A stretch of 64,000 nucleotides of DNA from Delftia tsuruhatensis NBRC 16741. Lineage in GTDB: Bacteria > Pseudomonadota > Gammaproteobacteria > Burkholderiales > Burkholderiaceae_C. The notes beneath the pieces are model-generated. The model did not search any database, was not told the origin of the DNA, and saw nothing but the letters and a program-made list of their open reading frames with translations. The position numbers and the translations under genes were made by a program. The stretch spans positions 215,989 to 279,988 of the forward strand of contig NZ_BCTO01000019.1 in assembly GCF_001571325.1 (NCBI RefSeq). Reading direction: 5' to 3'. Below are positions 51,357 through 59,055 of this stretch, one piece after another. The first letter of the stretch is position 1. Each line of letters begins with the position of its first letter.

Positions 51357-52586
51357 TCAGCGGCCCGCGCCGACCCGCTGGCGCCGCCCCAGCCCCATCC
51401 ATCCGATGGCTGCGGCCAGCAGGCTCAGGACCGCAAGGGCTGTGTGCTGCAGCGTCGGCACGGGGGTCACCTGGCCACCGCCGGGGAAAGCCGCCACCGT
51501 ATTGATGGACGCGGAAGCCATGCACGGCACCGTTCCCACGACCTGCCCTGCTTGCATGCACTGCACCGCCGGGTCCCCGGCATCCACGGTGGCCACATTG
51601 GTAATGGTTGCGGGCGCCGGGTTGGACACGCTGGCCATCACGGTGAACACCAGCGAGTCTCCTGCCGCGAACACGGGCACCGTGACCGCCAGCGATCCGG
51701 AGCCTGACGCCACGGGACATGGCGTGCTGGCGCCGGGCGTACAGGTCCAGGTGGCGCGCTCCAGGCCGGCAGGCAGGCTGTCGGCAATCTGCGCCTGGGT
51801 GGCGGCCACGGTCCCCGTATTCCTGACGGTGATGGTGTAGCGCACCTCCTGCCCCGCCTGCACCTGGCCTGCGGGCGAGATGCTGTGGGTCAACGACAGG
51901 GCAGGATGCACGGCCTCCCTGTGCCAGGACATGACGTTCTGGTTTTGCACGGGCGCCCCGGTCCACGCAACGGACACGCCGTTGTCGGGCATCTCATAGG
52001 TCCCCAGACAGGTGTCGCTCTCACCCGAATGGCTGACCTGCTGGGATGTTTCCGAGAACAGGGAAGCGCACATCGCGTTGTTCACGGCCGCCACCTGTTC
52101 CGTGGCCATTTCAAACCGGCTCAGCATATCCACATCATTGGGAGATCCACCCGGGCCAACGCCATTGATGGAGCGGTGCGGATTGTTTCCCGTCAGCCAG
52201 CGTTGAAGGTGGATTCTGTTTCTCACGATATTGGACCCACTGTCCGTGGAAACCCTGAATATGAATGCGCGCACATCCGGGTCGGCACTGCTGTAGGTGG
52301 TCAATCCGTCCGAGAAACTATAGGAAGTGACCAGCGCCCTTATTTCGCTCTCGTCCAGGTCGGGCTGCAAGGGTGCGGTCGTTTCAAACCAGCCGGCCAG
52401 GCGGGCGGTCCTCGGAAAATCCTGGCATGAGCCGTGAGGCCCCAGGGGACAAGCCGTGCGATCCTGGAAATCCGAGTAGGAGGTTCTCATCTCCCCGAAG
52501 TAACGCGTCACTTGCGCGCTGGCGGGTGGGCAGGCCGAGATTGCTGCACCGGCCATCAAGGCAGCCATGAGGGCGTGATTTTTCAT
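51357..52586 (-). CDS. IPTL-CTERM surface protein with DUF11 repeat
   Basis: 409-residue exported protein. A signal peptide (LMAALMAGAAISACPPASAQ) and an N-terminal unclassified domain of about 200 residues precede one DUF11-type immunoglobulin-like repeat (SISPAGQVQAGQEVRYTITVRNTG...DSLPAGLERATWTCTPG). The C-terminal sorting tail is TPVPTLQHTALAVLSLLAAAIGWMGLGRRQR, the IPTL-CTERM pattern of PTL motif, hydrophobic segment and basic end. Such proteins are surface-displayed in beta- and gammaproteobacteria. The GGGAG ribosome-binding site lies at the foot of a long leader hairpin. Convergent with the HD gene. Confidence 0.87.
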   Translation of the reverse strand: MKNHALMAALMAGAAISACPPASAQVTRYFGEMRTSYSDFQDRTACPLGPHGSCQDFPRTARLAGWFETTAPLQPDLDESEIRALVTSYSFSDGLTTYSSADPDVRAFIFRVSTDSGSNIVRNRIHLQRWLTGNNPHRSINGVGPGGSPNDVDMLSRFEMATEQVAAVNNAMCASLFSETSQQVSHSGESDTCLGTYEMPDNGVSVAWTGAPVQNQNVMSWHREAVHPALSLTHSISPAGQVQAGQEVRYTITVRNTGTVAATQAQIADSLPAGLERATWTCTPGASTPCPVASGSGSLAVTVPVFAAGDSLVFTVMASVSNPAPATITNVATVDAGDPAVQCMQAGQVVGTVPCMASASINTVAAFPGGGQVTPVPTLQHTALAVLSLLAAAIGWMGLGRRQRVGAGR

Positions 52587-52593
52587 AGAACTC

Positions 52594-52632
52594 CCAGTGA
52601 TAGATAGATTTGCGCTATCAAGGTATCACTGG
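52594..52632 (-). promoter_or_regulatory. Leader hairpin running into the ribosome-binding site of the IPTL-CTERM gene
   Basis: In mRNA sense: CCAGTGATA, bulge CCTT, GATAG, loop CGCAAAT, CTATC, TATCACTGG, then GAG-TTCT-ATG. This gives a 14-bp stem with one 4-nt bulge whose 3' arm shares its last two Gs with the GGGAG Shine-Dalgarno. It could hold the start region closed. The other 290 bp up to the Lrp gene are AT-rich with no gene. Confidence 0.6.
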
Positions 52633-52918
52633 TATTGAACTTTAAAAATCACCAATCCCAAAAATTCACCATTCAATGACAAATATTTGCAATACCGCCA
52701 TTGGAATGGAACTCCAAGTTGCCATCCTGCCTACTTTTCAACGGAGAGCGCCAATGAATGCGGAACTTCATAACAACCGATCTGCCGTCCAATATCCATT
52801 TTGATTGGATCGCACAATACCCCATTTGAATCAAATCTATTGTGACAAAAGTTTCAAACAGTAAATAACAATAAGGAATGGGGGTAGATCCGACCCTGGA
52901 ACGCCGAGGACGGCTCCC

Positions 52919-53404
52919 TCACCGATCCAAAGGCAGCGCCAGCGTCTCCTTGACCTCTTCCATCACCACATAGCTGTGCGACTCGGCCGGCACGGGCAGT
53001 TTCTTGAGGATGTCGCCCAGCAGGCGGCGGTACTCGCGCATGCCGCCCAGGCGGGCCTTGACCAGGTAGTCGAAGCTGCCCGAGACCAGGAAGCACTCCA
53101 GCACGTCGGGCACGTGCAGCAGTTCCTGGCGCACCTTGTCGAAGACCTCGCCCGATTTGGACGACAGCTTGATCTCCACGAACACCAGCAGCGTCTTGCC
53201 CAGCGCCTCGGGCGACAGATGGGCGTGGTAGCCGGTGATCACGCCATCACGCTCCAGGCGGCGCACGCGCTCCGAGCAGGGCGTGGCCGAGAGGCTGACC
53301 TGCTCGGCCAGCTCGGTCATGGAGATGCGGCCGTCGCGCTGCAGGATGTCGAGGATCTTGCGGTCGGTGCGGTCGAGTACGCGGTTTTCACTTCTGGCGG
53401 CCAT
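52919..53404 (-). CDS. Lrp/AsnC-family regulator, DadR/BkdR-like
   Basis: 161-residue regulator with an N-terminal HTH (LDRTDRKILDILQRDGRISMTELAEQVSLSATPCSERVRRLE) and C-terminal RAM ligand-binding domain (LVFVEIKL...VLECFLVSGSFDYLVKARL). It is divergent from dadA across 114 bp. Lrp-type activators with this layout control D-amino-acid dehydrogenase in response to alanine or leucine, so dadA is the probable target. Confidence 0.92.
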   Translation of the reverse strand: MAARSENRVLDRTDRKILDILQRDGRISMTELAEQVSLSATPCSERVRRLERDGVITGYHAHLSPEALGKTLLVFVEIKLSSKSGEVFDKVRQELLHVPDVLECFLVSGSFDYLVKARLGGMREYRRLLGDILKKLPVPAESHSYVVMEEVKETLALPLDR

Positions 53405-53451
53405 GGCGGTGCTTCCCGAGGATGATCAATCACTGGAGAGTATCAATATTT

Positions 53452-53466
53452 CAGTGGTTTCCACTG
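53452..53466. promoter_or_regulatory. Palindrome between the Lrp gene and dadA
   Basis: CAGTGG-TTT-CCACTG is a perfect 6-bp inverted repeat about 50 bp before dadA; a related CACTGG lies at 53431. Candidate binding site of the Lrp-family regulator. Confidence 0.4.
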
Positions 53467-53518
53467 CCTCATCGTCAATAGACTTTGATTTCATCTTGTT
53501 GACTTGGCGGTGAATCCC

Positions 53519-54817
53519 ATGAAAGTCCTTGTTCTTGGCGGCGGCGTCATCGGCGTGACCAGTGCGTACTACCTGGCGCGGGCCGGTGCCGAGGTCACGG
53601 TGCTGGACCGGCAGGATGCGCCCGCGTCCGAAACCAGCTTTGCCAACGCGGGCCAGGTCTCGCCCGGCTACTCCACGCCCTGGGCGGCGCCCGGCATTCC
53701 GCTCAAGGCCCTGAAGTGGATGCTGCAGGAACACGCGCCGCTGGCCGTGCGCCTGGACGGCAGCCTGTTCCAGCTGCGCTGGATGGCGCAGATGCTGCGC
53801 AACTGCTCTGCCCAGCGCTACGCCGTCAACAAGGAACGCATGATGCGCGTGGCCGAGTACAGCCGCAGCTGCCTGCAGCAGCTGCGCGCCGACACCGGCA
53901 TCGCCTACGAGCAGCGCACGGGCGGAACGCTGCAGCTGTTCCGCACCCAGGCCCAGCTGGACGCCGTGGAGCGCGATGTGGCCGTGCTGCGCGAATGCGC
54001 CGTGCCCTACGAACTGCTGGACCGCGACCAGCTGGCCCAGGTGGAGCCCGCCCTGGCCCAGGCGCGCGACCGGCTGACCGGCGGCCTGCGCCTGCCCAAG
54101 GACGAGACCGGCGACTGCCACCGCTTCACCAATGAATTGGCCCGCATCGCCACCGGCCTGGGCGTGGAGTTGCGCTTCAACCAGAACGTGGATGGCTTGG
54201 TGGTCGAAGGCGGCCGCATTGCCGGCGTGCGCGTCAATGGCGAACTGCTGACCGCCGACCGCTATGTGATGGCCTTCGGCAGCTACTCGCGCCAGGCGCT
54301 GGAGCCGCTGGGGCTGGACCTGCCCGTCTACCCCGTCAAGGGCTATTCGCTCACCGTGCCGCTGGGCAACCCGGCGCTGGCGCCGCAGTCCACCGTGCTG
54401 GACGAGACCTACAAGATTGCCGTCACCCGTTTTGACGACCGCATCCGCGTGGGCGGCATGGCCGAGCTGGGCGGCTTCGACCTGCGCCTGGACCCGCGCC
54501 GCCGCGCCACGCTGGAGCTGGTGGTCAACGACCTGTTCCCGGGCGGCGATGTGGCGCGCGCCAGCTTCTGGACCGGGCTGCGGCCCATGACGCCGGACGG
54601 CACGCCCATCATCGGCGCCACGCGCTACTCCAACCTGTTCCTGAACACCGGCCACGGCACGCTGGGCTGGACCATGGCCTGCGGCTCGGGCCGGCTGATC
54701 GCCGACCTGATCACCGGCCGCAGCCCAGAGATCAGCACCGACGGCCTGGCGCTGGACCGCTACACGCACCGGCCGGCCCGGCATCTGGGGGGCAGCTCCA
54801 CGCCCGTCTCTGCCTGA
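53519..54817 (+). CDS. dadA: D-amino acid dehydrogenase, small subunit
   Basis: 432-residue FAD-dependent dehydrogenase that deaminates D-alanine and other D-amino acids to keto acids, passing electrons to the quinone pool from the inner face of the membrane. The dinucleotide-binding motif GGGVIGV at residues 7-13 and the C-terminal [14 protein letters not shown] and [14 protein letters not shown] motifs match the family closely. The ATG at 53519 gives the family N-terminus MKVLVLGGG. No alanine racemase gene (dadX) follows, unlike the enteric operon. Confidence 0.93.
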   Translation: MKVLVLGGGVIGVTSAYYLARAGAEVTVLDRQDAPASETSFANAGQVSPGYSTPWAAPGIPLKALKWMLQEHAPLAVRLDGSLFQLRWMAQMLRNCSAQRYAVNKERMMRVAEYSRSCLQQLRADTGIAYEQRTGGTLQLFRTQAQLDAVERDVAVLRECAVPYELLDRDQLAQVEPALAQARDRLTGGLRLPKDETGDCHRFTNELARIATGLGVELRFNQNVDGLVVEGGRIAGVRVNGELLTADRYVMAFGSYSRQALEPLGLDLPVYPVKGYSLTVPLGNPALAPQSTVLDETYKIAVTRFDDRIRVGGMAELGGFDLRLDPRRRATLELVVNDLFPGGDVARASFWTGLRPMTPDGTPIIGATRYSNLFLNTGHGTLGWTMACGSGRLIADLITGRSPEISTDGLALDRYTHRPARHLGGSSTPVSA

Positions 54818-54874
54818 GCGCAAGACACCTTGAACATCTGAAGCCAGCCCGCACCGGCCCTGCTTTACGGGCCG

Positions 54875-55771
54875 CTACCCCAGCGTCAGGTCCCGCAGCG
54901 CGGACATCAGCGGCGACCAATGGGCCTTGGGGTGGCTGATGAGAAGCCAGCTGCGGCGCGTGCGCAGCTCGGGGATGGGCAGGGACTGCAGGCGCTCGGG
55001 ATTGCTGCGCAGCACATGGCTGGGCACGTAGCACAGCAGGTCGGTCTGGCCCACGATGTCGATGGTGGCCTCGGTGTTGTGCTGGATCTCCAGGGCCACG
55101 GTGGGCGCGCCCAGGCCCTGGGCCGCGAAGGCCTCGTCCACCACCTTGCGCACGGCGGCGCCCGGTGCCGGCAAGGCCCAGGAGTAGCCCTGCAAATGCC
55201 CGAACCTCAGGCCCTGCTCCAGCGCCAGCTGGAACAGCGGGTGGCGCGGCCGTGCGGCGGCCCATAGCTCGTCCTCGCCGATGACCACCTGGGCGCAGCG
55301 CGTGGCATGGCCCGGGTAGGACGGCACCACGGCCAGGTCCAGGCTGCCGTCGAGCAGCGCGCGCTCCAGGTCATCGGACTTGCCCACGGTCAGCCGCACG
55401 CGCAGGCCGGGGCGGCGGCGCAGCAGCTCGGCCACGGCCCGGGTGGCGCGGCTTTCCGAGGTGGCCTGCGTGAAGCCCAGGCGGATCAGGCCCACATGCT
55501 GGGCCTGGATGTCGCTGGCGGCGCGCATCGTCTCCTCATGCCGCAAGACCAGTTGACGCGCGGGCTCCATGAACAGCTGGCCGCTGCTGGTCAGAGCCAC
55601 GCCATGCGTTCCGCGCGTGAACAGGGCCGCTCCCACGCCCTGCTCCACGCGGCGCACGATCTTGGAGACGGCCGGCTGGGTCAGTTGCAGGGCAGCGGCC
55701 GCACGCCCGAAATGGCCATGCTCGGCCACGGCCAGAAAGCAGGCCAGCTCGTTATAGGCAAATCCCGTCAT
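54875..55771 (-). CDS. LysR-family transcriptional regulator
   Basis: 298-residue LysR protein with HTH (EHGHFGRAAAALQLTQPAVSKIVRRVEQ) and an effector domain typical of the aromatic/carboxylate group. Start 55771 (MTGFAYNEL) gives the family N-terminus; the frame runs upstream to 55843 without support. It is divergent from the sulfatase-Bug operon across 150 bp, so it probably controls it. A CGGCCC/GGGCCG hairpin (54855-54874) sits at its stop codon facing dadA. Confidence 0.9.
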   Translation of the reverse strand: MTGFAYNELACFLAVAEHGHFGRAAAALQLTQPAVSKIVRRVEQGVGAALFTRGTHGVALTSSGQLFMEPARQLVLRHEETMRAASDIQAQHVGLIRLGFTQATSESRATRAVAELLRRRPGLRVRLTVGKSDDLERALLDGSLDLAVVPSYPGHATRCAQVVIGEDELWAAARPRHPLFQLALEQGLRFGHLQGYSWALPAPGAAVRKVVDEAFAAQGLGAPTVALEIQHNTEATIDIVGQTDLLCYVPSHVLRSNPERLQSLPIPELRTRRSWLLISHPKAHWSPLMSALRDLTLG

Positions 55772-55921
55772 GCCATTCCTTGTCAACGAAGAAAAACGAG
55801 AAAGCTTGCTACCTTGCCGAGCAAAGCCATTCCAGATGTGCATCGATTTTCGCTGGTTTGGTTATCACCAAGACAGGGCTTGTGGCTAGAGTTTTGGCAT
55901 GGAAACTTTTTGAGCCACATC

Positions 55922-57244
55922 ATGAACCCACCAAACATCGTGCTCATCGTCGCGGACAACCTGGGCTGGGGCGAGCTGGGCTGCTACGGCGGCGGTGCGC
56001 TGCGCGGCGCGCCCACTCCGCGCATCGACCAGTTGGCCTCCGAGGGACTGCTGCTGCAGAACTTCAACGTGGAAAGCGACTGCGTGCCCACGCGCTCGGC
56101 CCTGATGACGGGGCGCCACCCCATCCGCACGGGTGCCCTGCAATCGGTGCCGGCCGGGCTGCCCCAGGGCCTGACGCGCGGCGAGACCACGCTGGCGCAG
56201 CTGCTGTCCGCCCAGGGATATGCCACGGCGCATTTCGGCAAATGGCATCTGGGGGACATTCCGGGCCGTTATCCCTCGGACCGGGGTTTCGATGAGTGGT
56301 ACGGCATTCCGCGCACCACGGACGAAAGCCAGTTCACCGCGACCACGGGCTACGACCCCCTGGTGGCGCCCCTGCCCCACATCATGGAAGGCCGCGCGGG
56401 CGCGCTCTCGGACGATGTCAAGGTCTATGACCTGGAATCGCGGCGCAACATCGATGCCGAGCTGGTGGAGCGCTCGCTGGACTTCATGCGCCGCAACCAC
56501 GCCCGGGACCGCCGCTTCTTTCTGTACCTTCCCCTGGTGCACCTGCACTTTCCCACGCTGCCGCATGCGGATTTCGCGGGCCGCACCGGCCAGGGCGACT
56601 TTGCCGACTCCATGGTGGAGATGGACCACCGCGTGGGCCAGATCTCGGACGAGATCGACCGGCTCGGCCTGCGCGAGGACACGCTGTTCATCTTCTGCAG
56701 CGACAACGGCCCCGAGTTCCGCCAGCCCTACCGCGGCACGGCCGGCCCCTGGCGCGGCATCTACCACACGGCCATGGAGGGCAGCCTGCGCGTGCCCTTC
56801 ATCGCACGCTGGCCGGGCCGCATCCAGGCCGGGCGCACCAGCAACGAAATCATGCACGTGACCGACATCTTCTCCACCCTGGCGGCGGTGGCGGGCGCCG
56901 CCGTGCCACAGGACCGGCCCATCGACGGCCTGGACCAGACGGCCTTCCTGCTGGGCGAGCCCCGGTCCGCGCGCGAGGGCTTTCTCTTCTACATCAAGGG
57001 CCAGTTGCGGGCCGCGAAGTGGCGCGACTGGAAGCTGCATTTCTACTGGGAGCCCGAGGTCAACGAGAGCAAGGGCAAGCTGGAGTCACCCTACCTGTTC
57101 AACATCGTGCGCGATCCCAAGGAGGAGCATGACGTGCTGATCTTCAACACCTGGGTGCTCAACCCCATGCTGACCATGGTCCAGCGCTTCAACGAAAGCT
57201 GCAAGGCACACCCCAACACCGCGCCCGGCGCCCCCGACCAATGA
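55922..57244 (+). CDS. Sulfatase (arylsulfatase family)
   Basis: 440-residue type I sulfatase. The N-terminal metal site NIVLIVADNLGWGELG uses the expected Asp, and SDCVPTRSALMTGRHPIRTG contains the CxPxR signature whose Cys54 is converted to formylglycine. HFGKWHLGD and the C-terminal CSDNGPEF also match. No signal peptide is visible, so it acts in the cytoplasm or is exported by another route. A formylglycine-generating enzyme gene is not in the window. It overlaps a Bug receptor gene (ATGA), suggesting uptake and desulfation of a sulfate ester. Confidence 0.92.
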   Translation: MNPPNIVLIVADNLGWGELGCYGGGALRGAPTPRIDQLASEGLLLQNFNVESDCVPTRSALMTGRHPIRTGALQSVPAGLPQGLTRGETTLAQLLSAQGYATAHFGKWHLGDIPGRYPSDRGFDEWYGIPRTTDESQFTATTGYDPLVAPLPHIMEGRAGALSDDVKVYDLESRRNIDAELVERSLDFMRRNHARDRRFFLYLPLVHLHFPTLPHADFAGRTGQGDFADSMVEMDHRVGQISDEIDRLGLREDTLFIFCSDNGPEFRQPYRGTAGPWRGIYHTAMEGSLRVPFIARWPGRIQAGRTSNEIMHVTDIFSTLAAVAGAAVPQDRPIDGLDQTAFLLGEPRSAREGFLFYIKGQLRAAKWRDWKLHFYWEPEVNESKGKLESPYLFNIVRDPKEEHDVLIFNTWVLNPMLTMVQRFNESCKAHPNTAPGAPDQ

Positions 57245-58263
57245 CCTGCGCACCCCTACCCGCCCCGCAGGCCAGCGGCCGCCTGCCGACCACCCGCCGC
57301 CATGCACTGCGCCCCCTGGCCGCCGCAGCCCTGCTGGCCCTTGCACTGCCCACAACCCGCGCGGCCGAGCCGGCGGCGCACGCGCCGCAGGGCAAGCCCA
57401 TCACCTGGATCGTGGGCTTTGCGCCCGGCGGCAGCCTGGACGTGCTGACCCGCCATGTGGCCCGGCAACTGGAGGCCAGGGCCGGTGTCAGCGTGGTGGT
57501 GGAAAACCGTCCGGGCGCCTCGGGCGCGATCAGCCTGCAGGCGGCGGCCAAGGCACCTGCCGATGGCCTGACCCTGGTCTCCGTGCCCGGACCGCAGCTA
57601 TCCGGCCCGCGCCAGCCCGAGGTGGGCCGCGAGCTGACCGCCGTGGCCGTGATGGCCCGGGGCGCCATGGTGCTGGTGGGCCCGGCCCCGGGTGCGGCCG
57701 GCAGCCTGGGCGAACTGGTAGCCGCCATGAAAGCCAAACCTGGCCAATGGAGCTACGCCAGTTCGGGCACGGGCACCTCCCAGCATCTGGCCGGCGAACT
57801 GCTCAACGCCCTGGCGGCCACCAGCATGGTGCATGTGCCGTACAAGGGCGGCGGCCAGGCCGTGACCGATGTGGTGGGCGGGCAGATCCCCCTGGCCATG
57901 CTGGGCGTGACGCCCGTGCTGCCGCACATCCAGTCGGGCCGGCTGAAGGCCTATGCCGTGACCAGCGCCACGCGCATAGACAGCCTGCCTGATGTACCGA
58001 CCATGCGCGAGGCCGGCGTGCCCGGCTACGAGGCCACCCAGTGGTATGCCGTGGCCGTGCCCTCCGGCACGCCCCCCGAGCGGCTGGCCCAGCTCAATCA
58101 GTGGATCAACCAGGCCATACAGTCGCCCGAGCTGCGCCCCACGCTGCAGGCCGCCGGGGCCGTGGCCACGCCCATGTCCCTGCCCGAAATCCAGCGCTTC
58201 ATGTCGCAGGACAACGCCAAGTGGAAGAAGCTGGCTGCAGACCGGCGCCTGGCGCTGGACTGA
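57241..58263 (+). CDS. TctC/Bug-family periplasmic receptor
   Basis: 340-residue orphan Bug receptor. The signal region contains TTRRHALRPLAAAALLALALP and ends near TRAAE. Core motifs are VGFAPGGSLDVLTR, VVVENRPGASG and KAPADGLTLV. It overlaps the sulfatase stop (ATGA), so translation is coupled, and it should bind the organosulfate or carboxylate substrate of that operon. No TctAB genes nearby. Confidence 0.9.
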   Translation: MTCAPLPAPQASGRLPTTRRHALRPLAAAALLALALPTTRAAEPAAHAPQGKPITWIVGFAPGGSLDVLTRHVARQLEARAGVSVVVENRPGASGAISLQAAAKAPADGLTLVSVPGPQLSGPRQPEVGRELTAVAVMARGAMVLVGPAPGAAGSLGELVAAMKAKPGQWSYASSGTGTSQHLAGELLNALAATSMVHVPYKGGGQAVTDVVGGQIPLAMLGVTPVLPHIQSGRLKAYAVTSATRIDSLPDVPTMREAGVPGYEATQWYAVAVPSGTPPERLAQLNQWINQAIQSPELRPTLQAAGAVATPMSLPEIQRFMSQDNAKWKKLAADRRLALD

Positions 58264-58282
58264 CCCCACAGCGCCGGGCCGC

Positions 58283-58309
58283 GCCAGGCCGGGCCACGCC
58301 GGGCCTGGC
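58283..58309. terminator. Stem-loop between convergent genes
   Basis: GCCAGGCC and GGCCTGGC pair perfectly over 8 bp around an 11-nt GC-rich loop, between the convergent Bug receptor and DUF4198 genes. There is only a short T-run on the plus side (CCCCTTTC), so it may act for both strands with modest strength. Confidence 0.5.
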
Positions 58310-58321
58310 CGCCAGCCCCTT

Positions 58322-59044
58322 TCAATGCGCCGAGAACCCCAGCAGGTACTCGTAGCTGAGGCTGGTGGTGCGCGCATCGCCTGCCACGGGCAGGCGCACG
58401 ATGGCCAGCAGCTGGTTCATGCCGGCACGCGGTGTGACGGTCACCAGGCCGTCGGCATCGGTTGCCAGTGGCGGACCGCTTTCTCCCAGCGACACGCGCA
58501 CGCCGGCCCGGGGCTGGCCGTTCAGCAGCACCTGGAATTGCTGGGGCTCGCCCGCGTGGGGCGAGCGGCGGGTCCTGGCGATGATCTCCAGGGTCTGGCC
58601 CAGCTTCTCGCGGGTGACCGGGCCCCATTCGAGGATGGTCTTGTGGAACTTGAGCGCATGCACACCGCTGGTGGCGCCGGGGTTCTCGGTCATGGGCTTT
58701 TCAATCATCGGCCCCTCGCCCACGCGGCTGAAAAATCCGTTGTCGAAATGCGCGGACAGCAGCGCGGCCTTGCGCGCCGGCGTGGCGCGGGCGCCGCCGG
58801 GCACGGGCTGCACGGCCACGTCGATGCGGCGGCCGCGCGTGTCGTAGGCCTCAACACTCTTGAGCTTGCCGGCCGCAAAGTTCTCCAGCTTGCCCTCATG
58901 GCCGCCGAATTGCACGGTGTAGGCGCCGTCGGCGTCGGGCTCCAGCCAGACGTTGTGGGCCTGGGCCAGCGGTGCGCAGGCCAGCAGCGCAGCGAACGCT
59001 GCGGCGGCGAAGGGATGGCGGGCTGTCATGTACCTGTTTCTCAT
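58322..59044 (-). CDS. DUF4198 periplasmic protein, nickel-uptake associated
   Basis: 240-residue exported protein. The signal ends LAQA and the mature N-terminus is His-Asn (HNVWLEPDADG), as usual in DUF4198 proteins, several of which accompany nickel or cobalt transporters. The C-terminal half is an Ig-like beta domain (VLLNGQPRAGVRVSLGE...LVTVTPRAGMNQLLAI). Start 59044 has AGGAAA upstream; 59029 is an alternative. It follows the TonB receptor by 11 bp and belongs to the NikR-controlled operon, where it probably binds nickel in the periplasm. Confidence 0.88.
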   Translation of the reverse strand: MRNRYMTARHPFAAAAFAALLACAPLAQAHNVWLEPDADGAYTVQFGGHEGKLENFAAGKLKSVEAYDTRGRRIDVAVQPVPGGARATPARKAALLSAHFDNGFFSRVGEGPMIEKPMTENPGATSGVHALKFHKTILEWGPVTREKLGQTLEIIARTRRSPHAGEPQQFQVLLNGQPRAGVRVSLGESGPPLATDADGLVTVTPRAGMNQLLAIVRLPVAGDARTTSLSYEYLLGFSAH

Positions 59045-59055
59045 TTGGGGTTTCC

